This document shows, piece after piece, positions 25,901-35,322 of a stretch of 35,497 nucleotides of DNA. The stretch's first letter is position 1; each line of letters starts with the position of its first letter. Both the position numbers and the translations under genes were made by a program. The notes under the pieces were generated by a model. That model did not search any database. It was not told the DNA's origin and worked only from the letters and a program-made list of their open reading frames with translations. Origin of the DNA: Saccoglossus kowalevskii (Eukaryota > Hemichordata > Enteropneusta > Harrimaniidae); contig NW_003143794.1 in the NCBI RefSeq assembly GCF_000003605.2, forward strand, positions 619,823 to 655,319. Direction: 5' to 3'.

Positions 25901-26813
25901 TAATTAAAATGCAGAACAGGCAACCTTAAACCGACCAAACCATTAACACTCAAAGGGTAGTAAACACATCACTGGGGAATACTACATATAAAAAATATGA
26001 ACAAAGTAAAAACATAATTGATAAAAATTATAGTGATGTATATCAATTTTTAAATAAATTATTTTAGCAACTTCAAACATTAAATTGACAGACTTTTCAA
26101 CGAAACTGTATCACTGGGTCAATAATACTGACAACAAACCTTTACAATTATTGTTGTTTTTATTATTTGAAACATTAATGGTATGAAACATTTAATGGAA
26201 GTTGACGATCAAAACGAAGCAGACTTGGTTTCTGTAGTTATTACTATGAAATCAATTTACTTTAAAGTCGAATCAGTAAAAAAAAAAGGTTGGTGCAGGC
26301 TACGTAAAGGTGGTTACCCGTCGGACACCCCTGCATCAGAGTGATACTGTACCACTGCAGACGATAAACCAACAAATAGCCTGTGCTGCTTTTTTTCAGA
26401 AAATTTTACTTACTATTAATTGGTATTTGTGGTCCTTTTTATGATGTCCCATTTCTGCACCACCGGAAAAACACTATTATAAAGAACGGATGATAGTAAA
26501 TATTAAAATACGTCTCGAAAACCAGTAAATTTCGATGCCTACAGTGCAAATAATATAAGTGAACTGTGAGTTTGCATACTAAATGAGGTGACGTAAAATG
26601 GAGGTCATACTTGCCTGTAAACAAAGGTCGAAATCGCTGCATTCGGCGCATTTTACCCGTATCCCGCGGATATCTTCTTGGCAGTAATTACAATAATATT
26701 TTGTGGTGTTCTCTGTAATGAAGCACATTGTAAAATTATCGGATCGCTTCCAAACAGCACCGTGAGCGAGAATCTGAATATAAATGTTGCCGAAACCGCT
26801 ACTCACCCGCCAT
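16902..26813 (-). CDS. TADA2B: TADA2B / Ada2b, SAGA complex adaptor (16 coding exons, complete)
   Basis: Ada2b binds the Gcn5/PCAF acetyltransferase with Ada3 and stimulates histone H3 acetylation within SAGA in the nucleus. Exons in transcript order: 26807-26813, 26615-26712, 26414-26473, 24614-24708, 23785-23876, 22574-22630, 22202-22305, 21073-21145, 20634-20765, 20369-20476, 20014-20085, 19318-19405, 19107-19138, 18665-18738, 17818-17880, 16902-17024 (TGA). Phases agree throughout and give 425 residues against 420 in human. Residues 10-50 form the ZZ zinc finger (C10, C13, C24, C27, C33, C36, H46, H50); about 65-115 is the SANT domain (DWTAHEELLLLDGIEQYGFG); the centre has GPLSPSLTTP, HELGYMPFRDDF and RHKREKRKENK; the C-terminal 90 residues are the SWIRM domain (PARYVTIKTIVVK, FLTDTGWIS). 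The start MAENTTKYYC was chosen because splicing ATGGCGG to exon 2 reproduces the human MAELGKKYC. Intron 2 has a GC donor (CAG/GCAAGT). Confidence 0.96.
17148..17169. repeat. ATC trinucleotide microsatellite
   Basis: About six tandem copies of ATC in TADA2B intron 15. Short and probably polymorphic; no other role is visible. Confidence 0.75.
17192..17402. mobile_element. 211-bp inverted-repeat element in TADA2B intron 15
   Basis: The left end is TACTGTAAAATGAC and the right end CCCCTCTACAGTA. Behind them both arms carry TTCACTGGGTTT (at about 17211 left; its complement AAACCCAGTGAA at 17371 right) and TTCGCTGA or its complement. The TA-CTGTA ends match those of the larger element at 3228-3841, so both probably use the same transposase type. 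No coding capacity. Confidence 0.7.
18024..18648. mobile_element. 625-bp hairpin-bearing repeat element in TADA2B intron 14
   Basis: The ends are CATCTGTCACTGTAACGCC and, inverted, CATCTGTCATAGTATCGCC; both ends later carry GCGAATTCCA and an ATATGG- or ATATAA-like block, so the terminal inverted repeat is long and imperfect. Inside is a second inverted repeat: 18280-18320 (GTTATTACGAG...GACAGTAC) pairs with 18341-18381 with four mismatches in 41 bases. A further GTATCCTCGTAATA unit lies near 18467. The related copy in MCM8 intron 9 and the fragment in intron 17 show that it is dispersed. Its right end stops 17 bp short of TADA2B exon 14. A clear target duplication was not found. Confidence 0.7.
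21250..22000. other. TADA2B intron 7, slightly GC-richer block of unknown origin
   Basis: This intron between exons 8 and 7 contains a stretch (about 21340-21820) with base composition unlike its AT-rich surroundings and phrases such as GGCCGGTGATATTGCCGGAG. It ends near an AATAAA at about 21800. It may be an old retroelement or SINE fragment, but I see no tRNA-like boxes, open frame or second copy in the window. Confidence 0.2.
24830..26413. other. TADA2B intron 3 (24709-26413), no additional gene seen
   Basis: This is the longest TADA2B intron. Both strands were scanned for exons. The only supported coding block nearby is the 60-bp exon 3 at 26414-26473, which supplies the second half of the ZZ finger. 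The rest is AT-rich with no long open frame. Confidence 0.6.
26807..26813 (-). other. TADA2B: 7-nt first coding exon of TADA2B with overlapping YY1-like motif
   Basis: The - strand reads CATCAAAATGGCGG then the donor GTGAGT. ATGGCGG gives Met-Ala plus the first base of Glu. After a 94-bp intron (26713-26806) ending TTCATTACAG, exon 2 resumes with AGAACACCACA. AAAATGGCGG is also the core of the YY1 consensus often found at metazoan start sites. An alternative reading is that translation starts at an ATG at 26728 or 26863 in the unspliced sequence, but neither resembles the family N-terminus. Confidence 0.8.
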
Positions 26814-27579
26814 TTTGATGGCCTTCTCGGCGAATTGAAGGCTCGTGACGTCACGGCGACCACAATGCTTTGCGTCGATACGCTGGCTCATAAGTGCACA
26901 TACGTGAGAAATCTGCATATGAAAGTGGATGTGTTATGCGGGTGGCCACCCCCCAAAATGTACAAAAAATATCAATTTTAGCGTAAGTAAAATCGACATA
27001 TGGAAGCGTAGCAAATATACAGTTATTTCGCATGGGATTGTCGTTGATGTGTCGTCAATTTAACGGAAGGATATTAAAAAAATTATCGGTTGATGGTGAC
27101 GATCATATCAGTCGAAATATTGATTGCCAACGAAAAATTCATATAATTAGACTAGTTATATTTTTTATTTGTGGTTTTTCAATGAATTGCAATCCTTGTT
27201 CATTTTAGTTGGAAACAAATCCAAACAAACTAAATGGCTGTATTCAGATGTGTGTTAAAAACAACTCGTTTTCAGTATCGCCCCCACTTTTCGCACATCC
27301 AGGGATATATTACAACACGATTCGACATTCGTGACGTGCGTTAGAAAAGATTGCATCTGATATGCGCCACGGCAGCCATTGTTAACTACTCACACGCTCC
27401 GGAAATATTCCCTTTGTAGAGGATATTAGAGAAAAAAAATGTCTGTGCTGATAGAAAATAATGTGAGGGCCGGGTGCTCGGATGTGTAGTTGTTATTCCA
27501 TCTCATTGCCGCCACGGTAGAATTTTCATCCATATATGTAGTACTACTACGACCAACAACTTTGCTATAACATTAATAT
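26814..27579. promoter_or_regulatory. divergent promoter region of TADA2B and the 27.6-kb gene
   Basis: The two start codons face away from each other across 766 bp. A perfect CRE palindrome TGACGTCA lies at 26846-26853, 33 bp upstream of the TADA2B ATG, and a half-site GTGACGTGCG lies at 27331-27340. The interval retains CpG dinucleotides, unlike the neighbouring introns. A shared bidirectional promoter is inferred from geometry and motifs; transcription start sites are not visible, and nothing shows that the two genes are co-regulated. Confidence 0.5.
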
Positions 27580-28926
27580 ATGATGAAACAATACAATTCT
27601 CAGGGTTATGTACTAGCGGTAAATGTGGGTGTGTATTGTACGAGAAGAACAAGCAATTATGCAAATAAAATAGAAGACCAGTCTCCCGAGAGTCACATGA
27701 CACCAAAGGTGTGTCGACGAACCAACATATTATATACCGGGTGAGTCTAAATTAAAATTGTAGAACCCATCATCATTTTATGAACAACTACCCCCCCCCC
27801 CTCACTCGAAAGGCAATTTTATAAGCTCTCGGTCAAATGATCACCATCTGCACTCATGATCTGACGTATTGATTACTAGTATGCTTGAAACGGTCACGTG
27901 ATATCAGTACCCTTCATTGCTGCTTATTGGGAGTATTAAATGTCATCATTAACGAACAAGACAATGATCGACAACCACGCCGAGAGTCAAAGTGTTATTT
28001 ATACTCTAGCCATTAATTTTAGTGGAAGTCAACGCGGAGAATTATGAAACATTTGGTCTTAAAGATTGTTACACCCTATGACATTTTACTTAATGCCCCA
28101 GGCATACCACGACCGATTCCGTCAAAGTGACGTCACGCTTCTAAATGCTACATAAATATAACGTGATATATGTGATATTAGGATAGTTTTTGTGGGGGGG
28201 GGCTTGCGAGAATGAACTGGGGTAGGCGGATATGAACACCGTTTATTCTCCAACCGTGCTTCGGAAAAAAACTTCATTTTCTAATTAGGGAGTAATTGAA
28301 ATTAGTAAACTTAGGGTTGGGTGCTGTATAAAGGATACTATAGAAGACCATAGTAAAACCTTTTTGTTTTCCCTTGTTTGAATATCTATAAAATTTGATA
28401 AATTCTGATATTTTTAAAAAGATCATGTTCTTACATTGAAAAGAGACAAGAAAACGCATACAGACTTCGTTCAGAAGTGAAAAGCAACAACTGGGTCTTA
28501 ATATTGAAATTGTTCCACTTATTTTGATATTTTGTCAGAATGGTATTTCTTTTTTTTGATATACGGTAACATATTCAATTTGTTTAATTATTGTAATGCT
28601 CTTACGTACTATATTGAGCGACGGTAAGATACCTTTCAGCCTGGACTCGTTTTTTTCACAATAACACTATTATTCAACATTATTGCAGATTGCCGAGTTC
28701 ATATCGCCATCCATTTGACACACATCGATCGGTTTACATGAATAACTCATATCGAGAGATATCGAAGGTATATTTACCCGCTACGAGTTACGAACATTCC
28801 GACAAAAATATGTTACCATGGCCGAGACGATGGGTGCTTCAGTTCTCAACACAAATTTCCTCTCATAGTACATTGAACTTTGTCAAGGTCATTTTTGCAC
28901 GTCAATTTATAAGTGTTTGGTTCTGA
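27580..28926 (+). CDS. predicted two-exon gene, unrecognised 132-aa protein
   Basis: Exon 1 runs 27580-27740 from tandem ATG codons (in-frame TAA two codons upstream) to the donor ACCGG/GTGAGT. Exon 2 runs from the acceptor TTATTGCAG at 28688 to TGA at 28924-28926. The split codon GG+A keeps one frame open on both sides, giving 132 residues. The protein starts MMKQYNSQGYVLAV and passes through NILYTGLPSSYRHPFDTHR, the intron falling at the glycine. It is rich in Tyr, Ser, His and Arg, with no signal peptide, membrane segment or domain I recognise. Seven of ten arginines are CGN, unlike MCM8. Short Tyr/Pro/Arg-rich proteins of this sort include axonemal microtubule inner proteins, but that is only an impression. 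Both splice sites, the matching phase and a downstream AATAAA support it; homology is untested. Confidence 0.5.
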
Positions 28927-29208
28927 TAATTACAGCGAACTTTGAAGAAAGTTCACACCATTTTATTAAGCATAATTTTATTGTCTTTAAATAAGACAGC
29001 AGAATCTCACAATAGGAGTATAATTGTAGATATATTGTAATTTATTTTTGTATGTTTAATTGCCAGTGAATCTTGTAATTTTGTAAATGTAATTTTGTAA
29101 TTTTCGTCAATGTTTTTTCTTCAGTGCTAATCATTTTTTTTTAATTGTCTTGTAGTTTTTGGAGATCTTACTTTTGTACTTTCTAAAGTCAGTGTTGTGG
29201 TAAATAAA
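28927..29208 (+). terminator. AT-rich 3' UTR and AATAAA of the 27.6-kb gene
   Basis: After the stop codon the sequence becomes strongly T-rich (repeated TTGTAATTTTGTAA-like phrases) and reaches GTGGTAAATAAACC, with AATAAA at 29203-29208, about 280 bases past the stop. The change of composition and the hexamer are what a 3' UTR would show, and they support exon 2 as a terminal exon. Confidence 0.45.
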
Positions 29209-30833
29209 CCTACTAAACTCGCATACGTCAAGACTTAAATGAAGCTGAAGTACATATATTAAGTTTTGTCGAGAATCCTGAACTGTTTGTATGACACAAG
29301 AAGTACGCATAACCCGAACACTTTAGTTATGTCTCGGTCGTCATGGCTACATGGAAGTCAATGTTATTCAAACAAACGACTGGATTAGTACTAAGTTCAA
29401 AACTAAAACAGGTATTGTCTACAGTTCAGTAACAAAACAACTCGCAGACTCATCCCCAGTTATAAAAATACACCATTGTTATAGTTCAATTGTGTGAAAA
29501 GATGAACTGAACTCTTGAAGTGTGATTAATTGATACGAAGCAAACGTTGAAAACAAATACTCAGATCTCAAGAAAAAAAGTTCTGTCAATGCATGAAATA
29601 TAAGATGTATAAAATTCCTATACATGTACTTAATTTTAATTATAAGTTGTTCATATATTTTATTGATCTACATCAGTTTGTGGAAGCTTATACCAACTCA
29701 CGATTTTAAACATATTCTTACTCATTATTTGACATGGTTAAGAAAAATAATACATATCACGAAAGATTGCAGGCCAATATAAAGTACATTATCATACTGA
29801 ATTACACTGCGCCTCAGTTTGAGCATATTTGCATAGTTAACCCCACAATTGTTTATTGTTGTTATTATTATTAATGAGATGTCATATCAACATGCAACAA
29901 TATTTGATTTGGTTTATTAATCATACGACATGAATAAATGAATATTTATATTAGACATACAAAACGTGATAGGTTGTACAATACAATAATGACAATTAGT
30001 ACACATTTCATGAAACAAGATGATAATAAATCTATATCAGAATTCACGTCTGAACAAAATCGTTTGCTTGCGAGAGAAATTATAATAGAAAAAAACTTGA
30101 ACATAAATATGACGTGTGAATATAACATTTCCTTGAAGTTATTTTCAAACACACAAGTTTTTTTTTTCATACAAAGATTTATGGTTTACACTAATGCATC
30201 CATTGAGTCTCGTGTCATGAACATTATTCTAAGCCACAATTAATGATTTTCCGTTAACTGCGAGATCTCGCGTAATGCGTGCACGAAAGGAGCGGACAGA
30301 ACGTCTGCCGCAAAAGTCGAACGATTTGATTTTGAATATTTTTTTTAGTTTGCGAGAGGGGAATATCGCGTTGAGATACCATTACTTCGTCAAAATACTC
30401 CCATCATATGTACATAGCAAATTATTTAGCATAGAAATACTCGACAAATACTTTCGCAGTGTAGGAAAATTGATCTATTAGGGACGCTAATATTCTCCAG
30501 TTAGGACACATTGATAAAAATACCCTATTTGCATTGTCACTTGCATTGTCATTTGCATTGCGCTATTAATAATAGTCAAATATGGACAAGTTCACAGGTA
30601 GAAAATACTCACACTATGTTCAGGAGATTATTGATTGCAATAATCCGGCTACTTGCATTGTAACCGTATTCACCATAGTTGCCATGGTTACGAACACATC
30701 AAAACTTATAATTTACTCGAGAGAGGGGGGATTGTCAACCCTCGATTCGAAATAAATGAATAATCCTCATAAAATTACAGAGAATGATTTTCACTACTAT
30801 TACTACTAAGTGCACACATAAATGCATCAATCA
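29209..30833. other. intergenic DNA, no gene seen
   Basis: AT-rich sequence between the convergent 27.6-kb and 31-kb genes. The open frames at 29938-30243 and 30275-30481 are short, lack family resemblance, and the second lies inside a repeat. The only structured content found is the repeat at 30258-30449. Confidence 0.6.
30258..30449. repeat. CpG-rich copy of the repeat at 14602-14775
   Basis: This block aligns along its length with 14602-14775: CTGCGAGAT at the start, CGTCTGCCGCAAAA, GAGGGGAATAT and GAAATACTC near the end. It retains many CpG sites that are TG or CA in the other copy. A 68-codon frame (30275-30481) runs through it, but no complete protein is conserved between the copies. 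Confidence 0.6.
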
Positions 30834-30839
30834 TTTAAT
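30834..30839 (-). terminator. candidate polyadenylation signal (ATTAAA) of the 31-kb gene
   Basis: TTTAAT on the + strand reads ATTAAA on the - strand, 138 bases after the predicted stop at 30978. It is the closest standard hexamer variant seen. Confidence 0.35.
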
Positions 30840-30977
30840 AAAACAAAAACAAAATGACATTTGGCAGTTCGACTGAGTCACGCACAAATGATTGTGGAAA
30901 TTAACGAATCCGTTCCATAACACTACATACACCACGTGACTACAACTTGTCAAGTGATAATACATTTGATGAGGCAA

Positions 30978-31892
30978 TCAACTTGAAACCGTCTCTAGTA
31001 AGCGAAGAAAAGTGAATTCGTTTTCGAGACCAATTACTTCATCGGATCCATTATCTGGAAAGGAAAAGGAAGTTGCAAGAACATAAAATCTCTGTAATTT
31101 GTGTCAATATACTTGATGCAATCATCATCATGATTTACACACTAACAAGCAATTTTCCTGTCTGATTAAAATTGACTTTTGTGTTAAATTGTTCCTTCAC
31201 TTTTCTTTACTTTAATAATAATTTATGACACTGTCATTTGTGGGGGGCTGTAAAAACCATGTTATCGAACAGTGAATCCATATATCCTCTCTCACTCACC
31301 GGTGCGATGCTCCTTCTTAGTCACCTGTTTCGTTGCCTCTCGTATTTCATCAAGACTGACGTCGGACAACAAGACTCTCTCAGGCTCGTGAACACCATAA
31401 GTAGGATTCAACACCATATCCAGTTTCTCCTTGTTTTTTTCCCGTAATCGTTTCGGATTCTTTTTTATTTTGGTGAGTTTTTCCTTTTTTTTGGTGACAT
31501 GATTTTTGACAGCATACACTTTATCCTCATGCTGCTCCGGCAAACCGTAGTCGCTTCTGAAAGGTTGGCCCACGACAACCGTGTCGACCCCACTCCAACT
31601 CATAAATTGTGTCTCAAGTCGTTTCGATTGATCGTCTAAATATCTAACTCTCATTCTCTCAAGACATTTCTTTTGTTTTTCTACAGACTCCTTATAAGCT
31701 TGTACTCGCGCTTCGACTTTCCTGTTGTGTTCCTTCACTTTTTCTTCCTGGATTTCTTCGAGACGCTGCAAAACTTTCTTGTGTCGGTGTTTTTTTATCC
31801 GATCTATTCATGTAGATGGATTGCAGGTGAGTCACGTGGTGTAGCTCTTTTTCATTCAACGTAATTTGTCGTTTTCGCTTATTCTGGTTCAT
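30978..31892 (-). CDS. lysine-rich coiled-coil protein, two exons, with a frameshift
   Basis: Exon 1 runs from ATG at 31892 (in-frame TAG seven codons upstream) to the donor ACCG/GTGAGT at 31300. Exon 2 runs from a strong acceptor (CTTCCTTTTCCTTTCCAG) at 31054 to TGA at 30978-30980. Phases match (1+2 bases). The first 32 codons, starting MNQNKRKRQITLNEKE, and the rest of exon 1 lie in different frames; the switch falls at a run of seven A (31790-31796 on the + strand as T). Removing one base joins NRSDKK to HRHKKVLQRLEEI and gives about 222 residues. The middle is a charged coiled coil (EEIQEEKVKEHNRKVEARVQ), followed by a conserved-looking FMSWSGVDTVVVGQPF, a lysine-rich stretch and an acidic tail. 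I do not recognise the family. Alternatives are an assembly or allelic indel, a recent pseudogene, or an unseen 5' exon joining the second frame. Confidence 0.55.
31790..31796 (-). other. homopolymer frameshift site in the coiled-coil gene
   Basis: The - strand has GAT followed by seven A and CACC. Codons upstream read GAT AAA AAA; codons downstream read CAC CGA CAC, so a run of six A would keep one frame. Without a change the upstream frame ends 27 codons later, and the downstream frame is closed by TGA 17 bases before the run. Confidence 0.7.
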
Positions 31893-32110
31893 CTTGTCCG
31901 TTTTCTTATTCTCCTAACTAATCCCACACACTTGTCCGATTTGTACTGTTTTTGTGTAGTTTTTCTCTTGCTGAAATATAGCATAATAGCACAGTGTTAA
32001 ATCGTGGCACCTTTTTCGGCCCTCAAAATGGATCATTGTATATCTCGACTGCGCCGCGGCAGCCTCGGCTGACAGTGATCTCTTTGTGGTTTCCTCAATG
32101 GCAATATGCC
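31893..32110 (-). promoter_or_regulatory. probable 5' region of the coiled-coil gene
   Basis: Just upstream of the ATG the sequence becomes locally GC-richer (GCGCCGCGGCAGCCTCGG around 32052-32069). No TATA box stands out. The promoter is inferred from position and composition. If the orphan exon at 32827-32959 belongs to this gene, the promoter would lie further upstream. Confidence 0.3.
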
Positions 32111-35100
32111 AAATAACTCTTTAATTAGCGTTTGACTTTCAATTGTTGTGCACGCTAAACAATTGTAATTTGTGTCGTTGACATTGGAGGAAACACAGTC
32201 CCTCTATCACTGTGGGGGGAATTTGTATTTTTCATTCCACCAACTTTTGTTTTAAAATAGGGATGCTCTCAATGAAAGTGTGATACTTAAATAAACAAAT
32301 AAATAAATAGGTTGGTATGGTTGATGATGTCCAACAAACCCCTGGTCACTTCAATAAATGTACAATTCTAGTATGTATGTTGAAACCAGATTTTTTTAAT
32401 GAACACATGCTTGCATAATCGAGAAACAAACTACACCATTTCGGACTGCTGGCACTTAGCCGATTGTGTACAGGCTGTCCATACTGTAGCCTCGTGATAG
32501 CTGACTACAGAGGGCGCGTATCTATTGAGCCGGGGTTTTCTCGACAATGTGCCTGGCACTGGCGAAGGGATTACCCGGGGCAGGCAATGGAAAATTTAAT
32601 GGCAAGATTTAATGGGAAAAACATGAATTCAAACAAATGCCTGGTATAATTGAATAAAATATTTCAAAAAAACTCCAGCATCTCAGATTTTCGAATGAAA
32701 CCTCCTAATTTAAACATTTTGTTCATTTTTGTTTGTTTTGTTGGAAAATTCCAGTTGAAGAATCCTTTACAAGTTTGTTTTTTTTTTTGCGTCACCAATA
32801 AAATAGTCCATGGATTACATACTTACCTATGTAAAGGCTGCTGGTTATAAACTACAATACCATATTGACTATGTACATCTGAAATTGTATGTAAATCTAT
32901 GTAACGATGACTCTTCAAACCTGACCGATGTTGACAACGTTGACGATCCGAAATGTTCTCTGGTACAGTGAAACAAAAAACGACACAAATAATGATGTCA
33001 GAATGTATGTGGACCACGAAGTGAAGTTTTATGTAATTCATCGCGGGGGAGGGGGTAATATTATAAATGCACACACTAAAGTATAGAATGTATTACGCCA
33101 CATAAACCGTACTCCCATGTTTATTACTACGTGACATGAATGTGTGAACATCTCCTATCATAATGGCATGGCAATGTCAACAAATGTTGCATCCATTGAA
33201 ATAACATTAGTTTTGACTTTTCATTGAGTCTCTTGCACACTCATCCAGATGTGTCGGACCCATTTGAATACGATTTGCGCTCGGGTTCGAGCGGGCAATA
33301 TGCCTGGCACAACCACTATCAACTCAGGTAATCCATGGTATAGCAACTACACAATAATTAAACAATCTAAGTTGTATCTGTGTTTACAGTGAACACTTTT
33401 GATTTTTGCCTGGGCACATACAACATTACACAAGTATAAATTAGACGGTTAAATAGTCACTGTGCGCTTCCCCAAAATGAATGACTGTTTTACCTCGCTC
33501 TCGTTGTTGTGCGATCTCTGTGTTGAAAAGCGCATCGAGAAATAATAGTGTGTGGCAGAGATCGAGTCGATGTCAGTGACGCTATTGTCCCGTGATGTAG
33601 TCAAAACAGCGATCAATGCACATACTTTACAACGAGTCGTTTTATAATGTTGGCTCACACATAATACAATGCAACTCAAAGAGATTTCAAAAACAAAATT
33701 CTTAAATATTACGATTACGGGTTCGTCTATGTATATATATATATATACTTTTGTGAAACTGAAGGCTGCCAATATGAATATTTATAATTGCCTGAATATA
33801 ACTGCAGGCCAATTACAATACCTGACTAATACAATGTACCATTATATATAAGAAATCTACTATGTACGCAGTAGTGACGTTGCAGTTGACGTCATCGCAA
33901 ACCACCGACCTGTTGCATCGCCAGGGCATAGTGATTTGTATCATGAAATTTCTCCGTTTGCTTTTTTGCCCAAAAACATTCACTATTGATGTACAGACAT
34001 ATACAAACATATAGATATTTGTTTGCGATGTGTATCGCATTGTCATAGTTCCAAATGCAGTTTTACCACATATGTGGGGGGGGGGGTGTTCTCCGTACGT
34101 CGATTTCAGCCATAAAGCACTGTAAAATCATAACTATGTATTTGGCTCATAACCACAATGTATTCCGGAGCGACACATGCTGAAATGTCGAATGTATCAT
34201 GCTTACAACAAAATGACACGGTTTTTTGGTCAGAGATTATAGAATAATATACATACTGACAACGTTTCGGAGTACTCACCTTCTTTGCACCGTGGCCGCT
34301 GACTCAAAACATCGCCAGGCAATGATCGGTGTATCGTGAACGCTTATTTGGCATTATTTATCCTTCAAAGTCAAGATAAATTAACCACATTGAGGTTCTC
34401 TAGCAACCTTCAATCGTCGCCCACCTTGTCCCGGGAGTGATTAGTTGCGAGTCAACCAGGTAACGACCGCATTGTTGTGTTCCACTGTACGACAAAACAT
34501 CGTCCTAAACACAATCGTCGAGTGTCTTTGATTGCTTTGATGCCACGAACTATAACCTACACAATACGTCCAATGATAGAGCATCTGAGTGGTGAAAGGT
34601 ACATTGCGAACTTTAATGGGCCATGCTCGTTGTCATCGTTAGTCCAGGACAACCAAAATACGACGTCCACTTAGACCGCATTGTCGATATACGTATAGTT
34701 AATCCGACTTTTATTCATTTTACATACAAATATAATATATTAGATCAATATCAGCATAACAAATATCCCCTTATTGTCAAAGGATGGGCTAACAAAACGA
34801 TGCGAATACTCAGCCGAAATATAATACCACGGATAGTAATAATTTCGTGCTCTCGTCTATGCATTACTTCGGAGTAGAAAAAAAGAAAAACACAAGCAAA
34901 CTTGATGATAGTACGTATTTCGCGTGCCCACGCTTGAAATAAACCCCCAAAACTCTGTGATCAATTTCTATTTTAAAACTTGTGTTTGTTTGGAATGAGT
35001 TCATATTGTTTAAAAAAGTATAGGTGGACACATACTAGACCCGTTATATAGGAACTTTTATTACAGAGCTTTACAATACCTTTGTGAAACGTTCAATAAT

Positions 35101-35319
35101 ATGGATTCAATGAATGTTTCTTCAATTGTCGGCCAAACATATGTTTTTATATACAGAAAGGCCTTTCGGCGAGCCCGAGTTCAAGAGTTGTATGGATAGT
35201 TAGCGATCAATAAACTTTGGTATGCAAAGAATTTAAGTTCACTGTTCTTATACCTTTTGTTTTGTCACTAGTGCACAGTGATGGTTAATAACTATAGCGT
35301 AGCAGTGTTTTGTTTGTGT
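32111..35319. other. right-hand flank: mostly non-coding, one orphan exon candidate
   Basis: No recognisable gene. The stretch contains a GC-richer block near 32450-32590, a candidate - strand exon (32827-32959), a donor-like site on the - strand at 34273-34278 (GAAG/GTGAGT) that could end a 5' UTR exon, a TA microsatellite near 33730-33747 and G runs near 34075-34086. Short open frames here are not supported. Confidence 0.5.
32827..32959 (-). other. orphan internal exon candidate (133 nt)
   Basis: On the - strand an acceptor (TTTTGTTTCACTGTACCAG) and a good donor (CATAG/GTAAGT) bound 133 nt in which only one frame is open. It encodes 44 residues including ENISDRQRCQHRSGLKSH and IVVYNQQPLH. 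It could be a coding exon or a 5' UTR exon of the downstream coiled-coil gene, or chance. I could not find a following acceptor in the coiled-coil gene that keeps this frame. Confidence 0.25.
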
Positions 35320-35322
35320 CCC

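Noticed and set aside
26728-26863. Upstream in-frame ATG codons as TADA2B start
   Set aside because: They give N-termini unlike the family. The spliced ATGGCGG start reproduces the conserved Met-Ala-Glu and has proper donor and acceptor sites.
31820-31835. Donor-like CAG/GTGAGT on the + strand
   Set aside because: It lies antisense within the coiled-coil gene's first exon, and no + strand coding frame leads into it.
32464-32649. + strand open frame starting with Cys-rich CTGCPYC
   Set aside because: It is short, has no ATG-supported start context or splice partners, and the CxxC pattern is isolated with no second pair at zinc-finger spacing.
33276-33300. GGGTTCGAGC resembling a tRNA T-loop
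   Set aside because: No matching acceptor stem, D-arm or anticodon arm could be placed upstream, and the flanking bases do not pair as a T-stem.
34477-34877. Overlapping + strand frames at the right side
   Set aside because: Neither has splice support or recognisable sequence, and start contexts are poor. Length is what chance allows.
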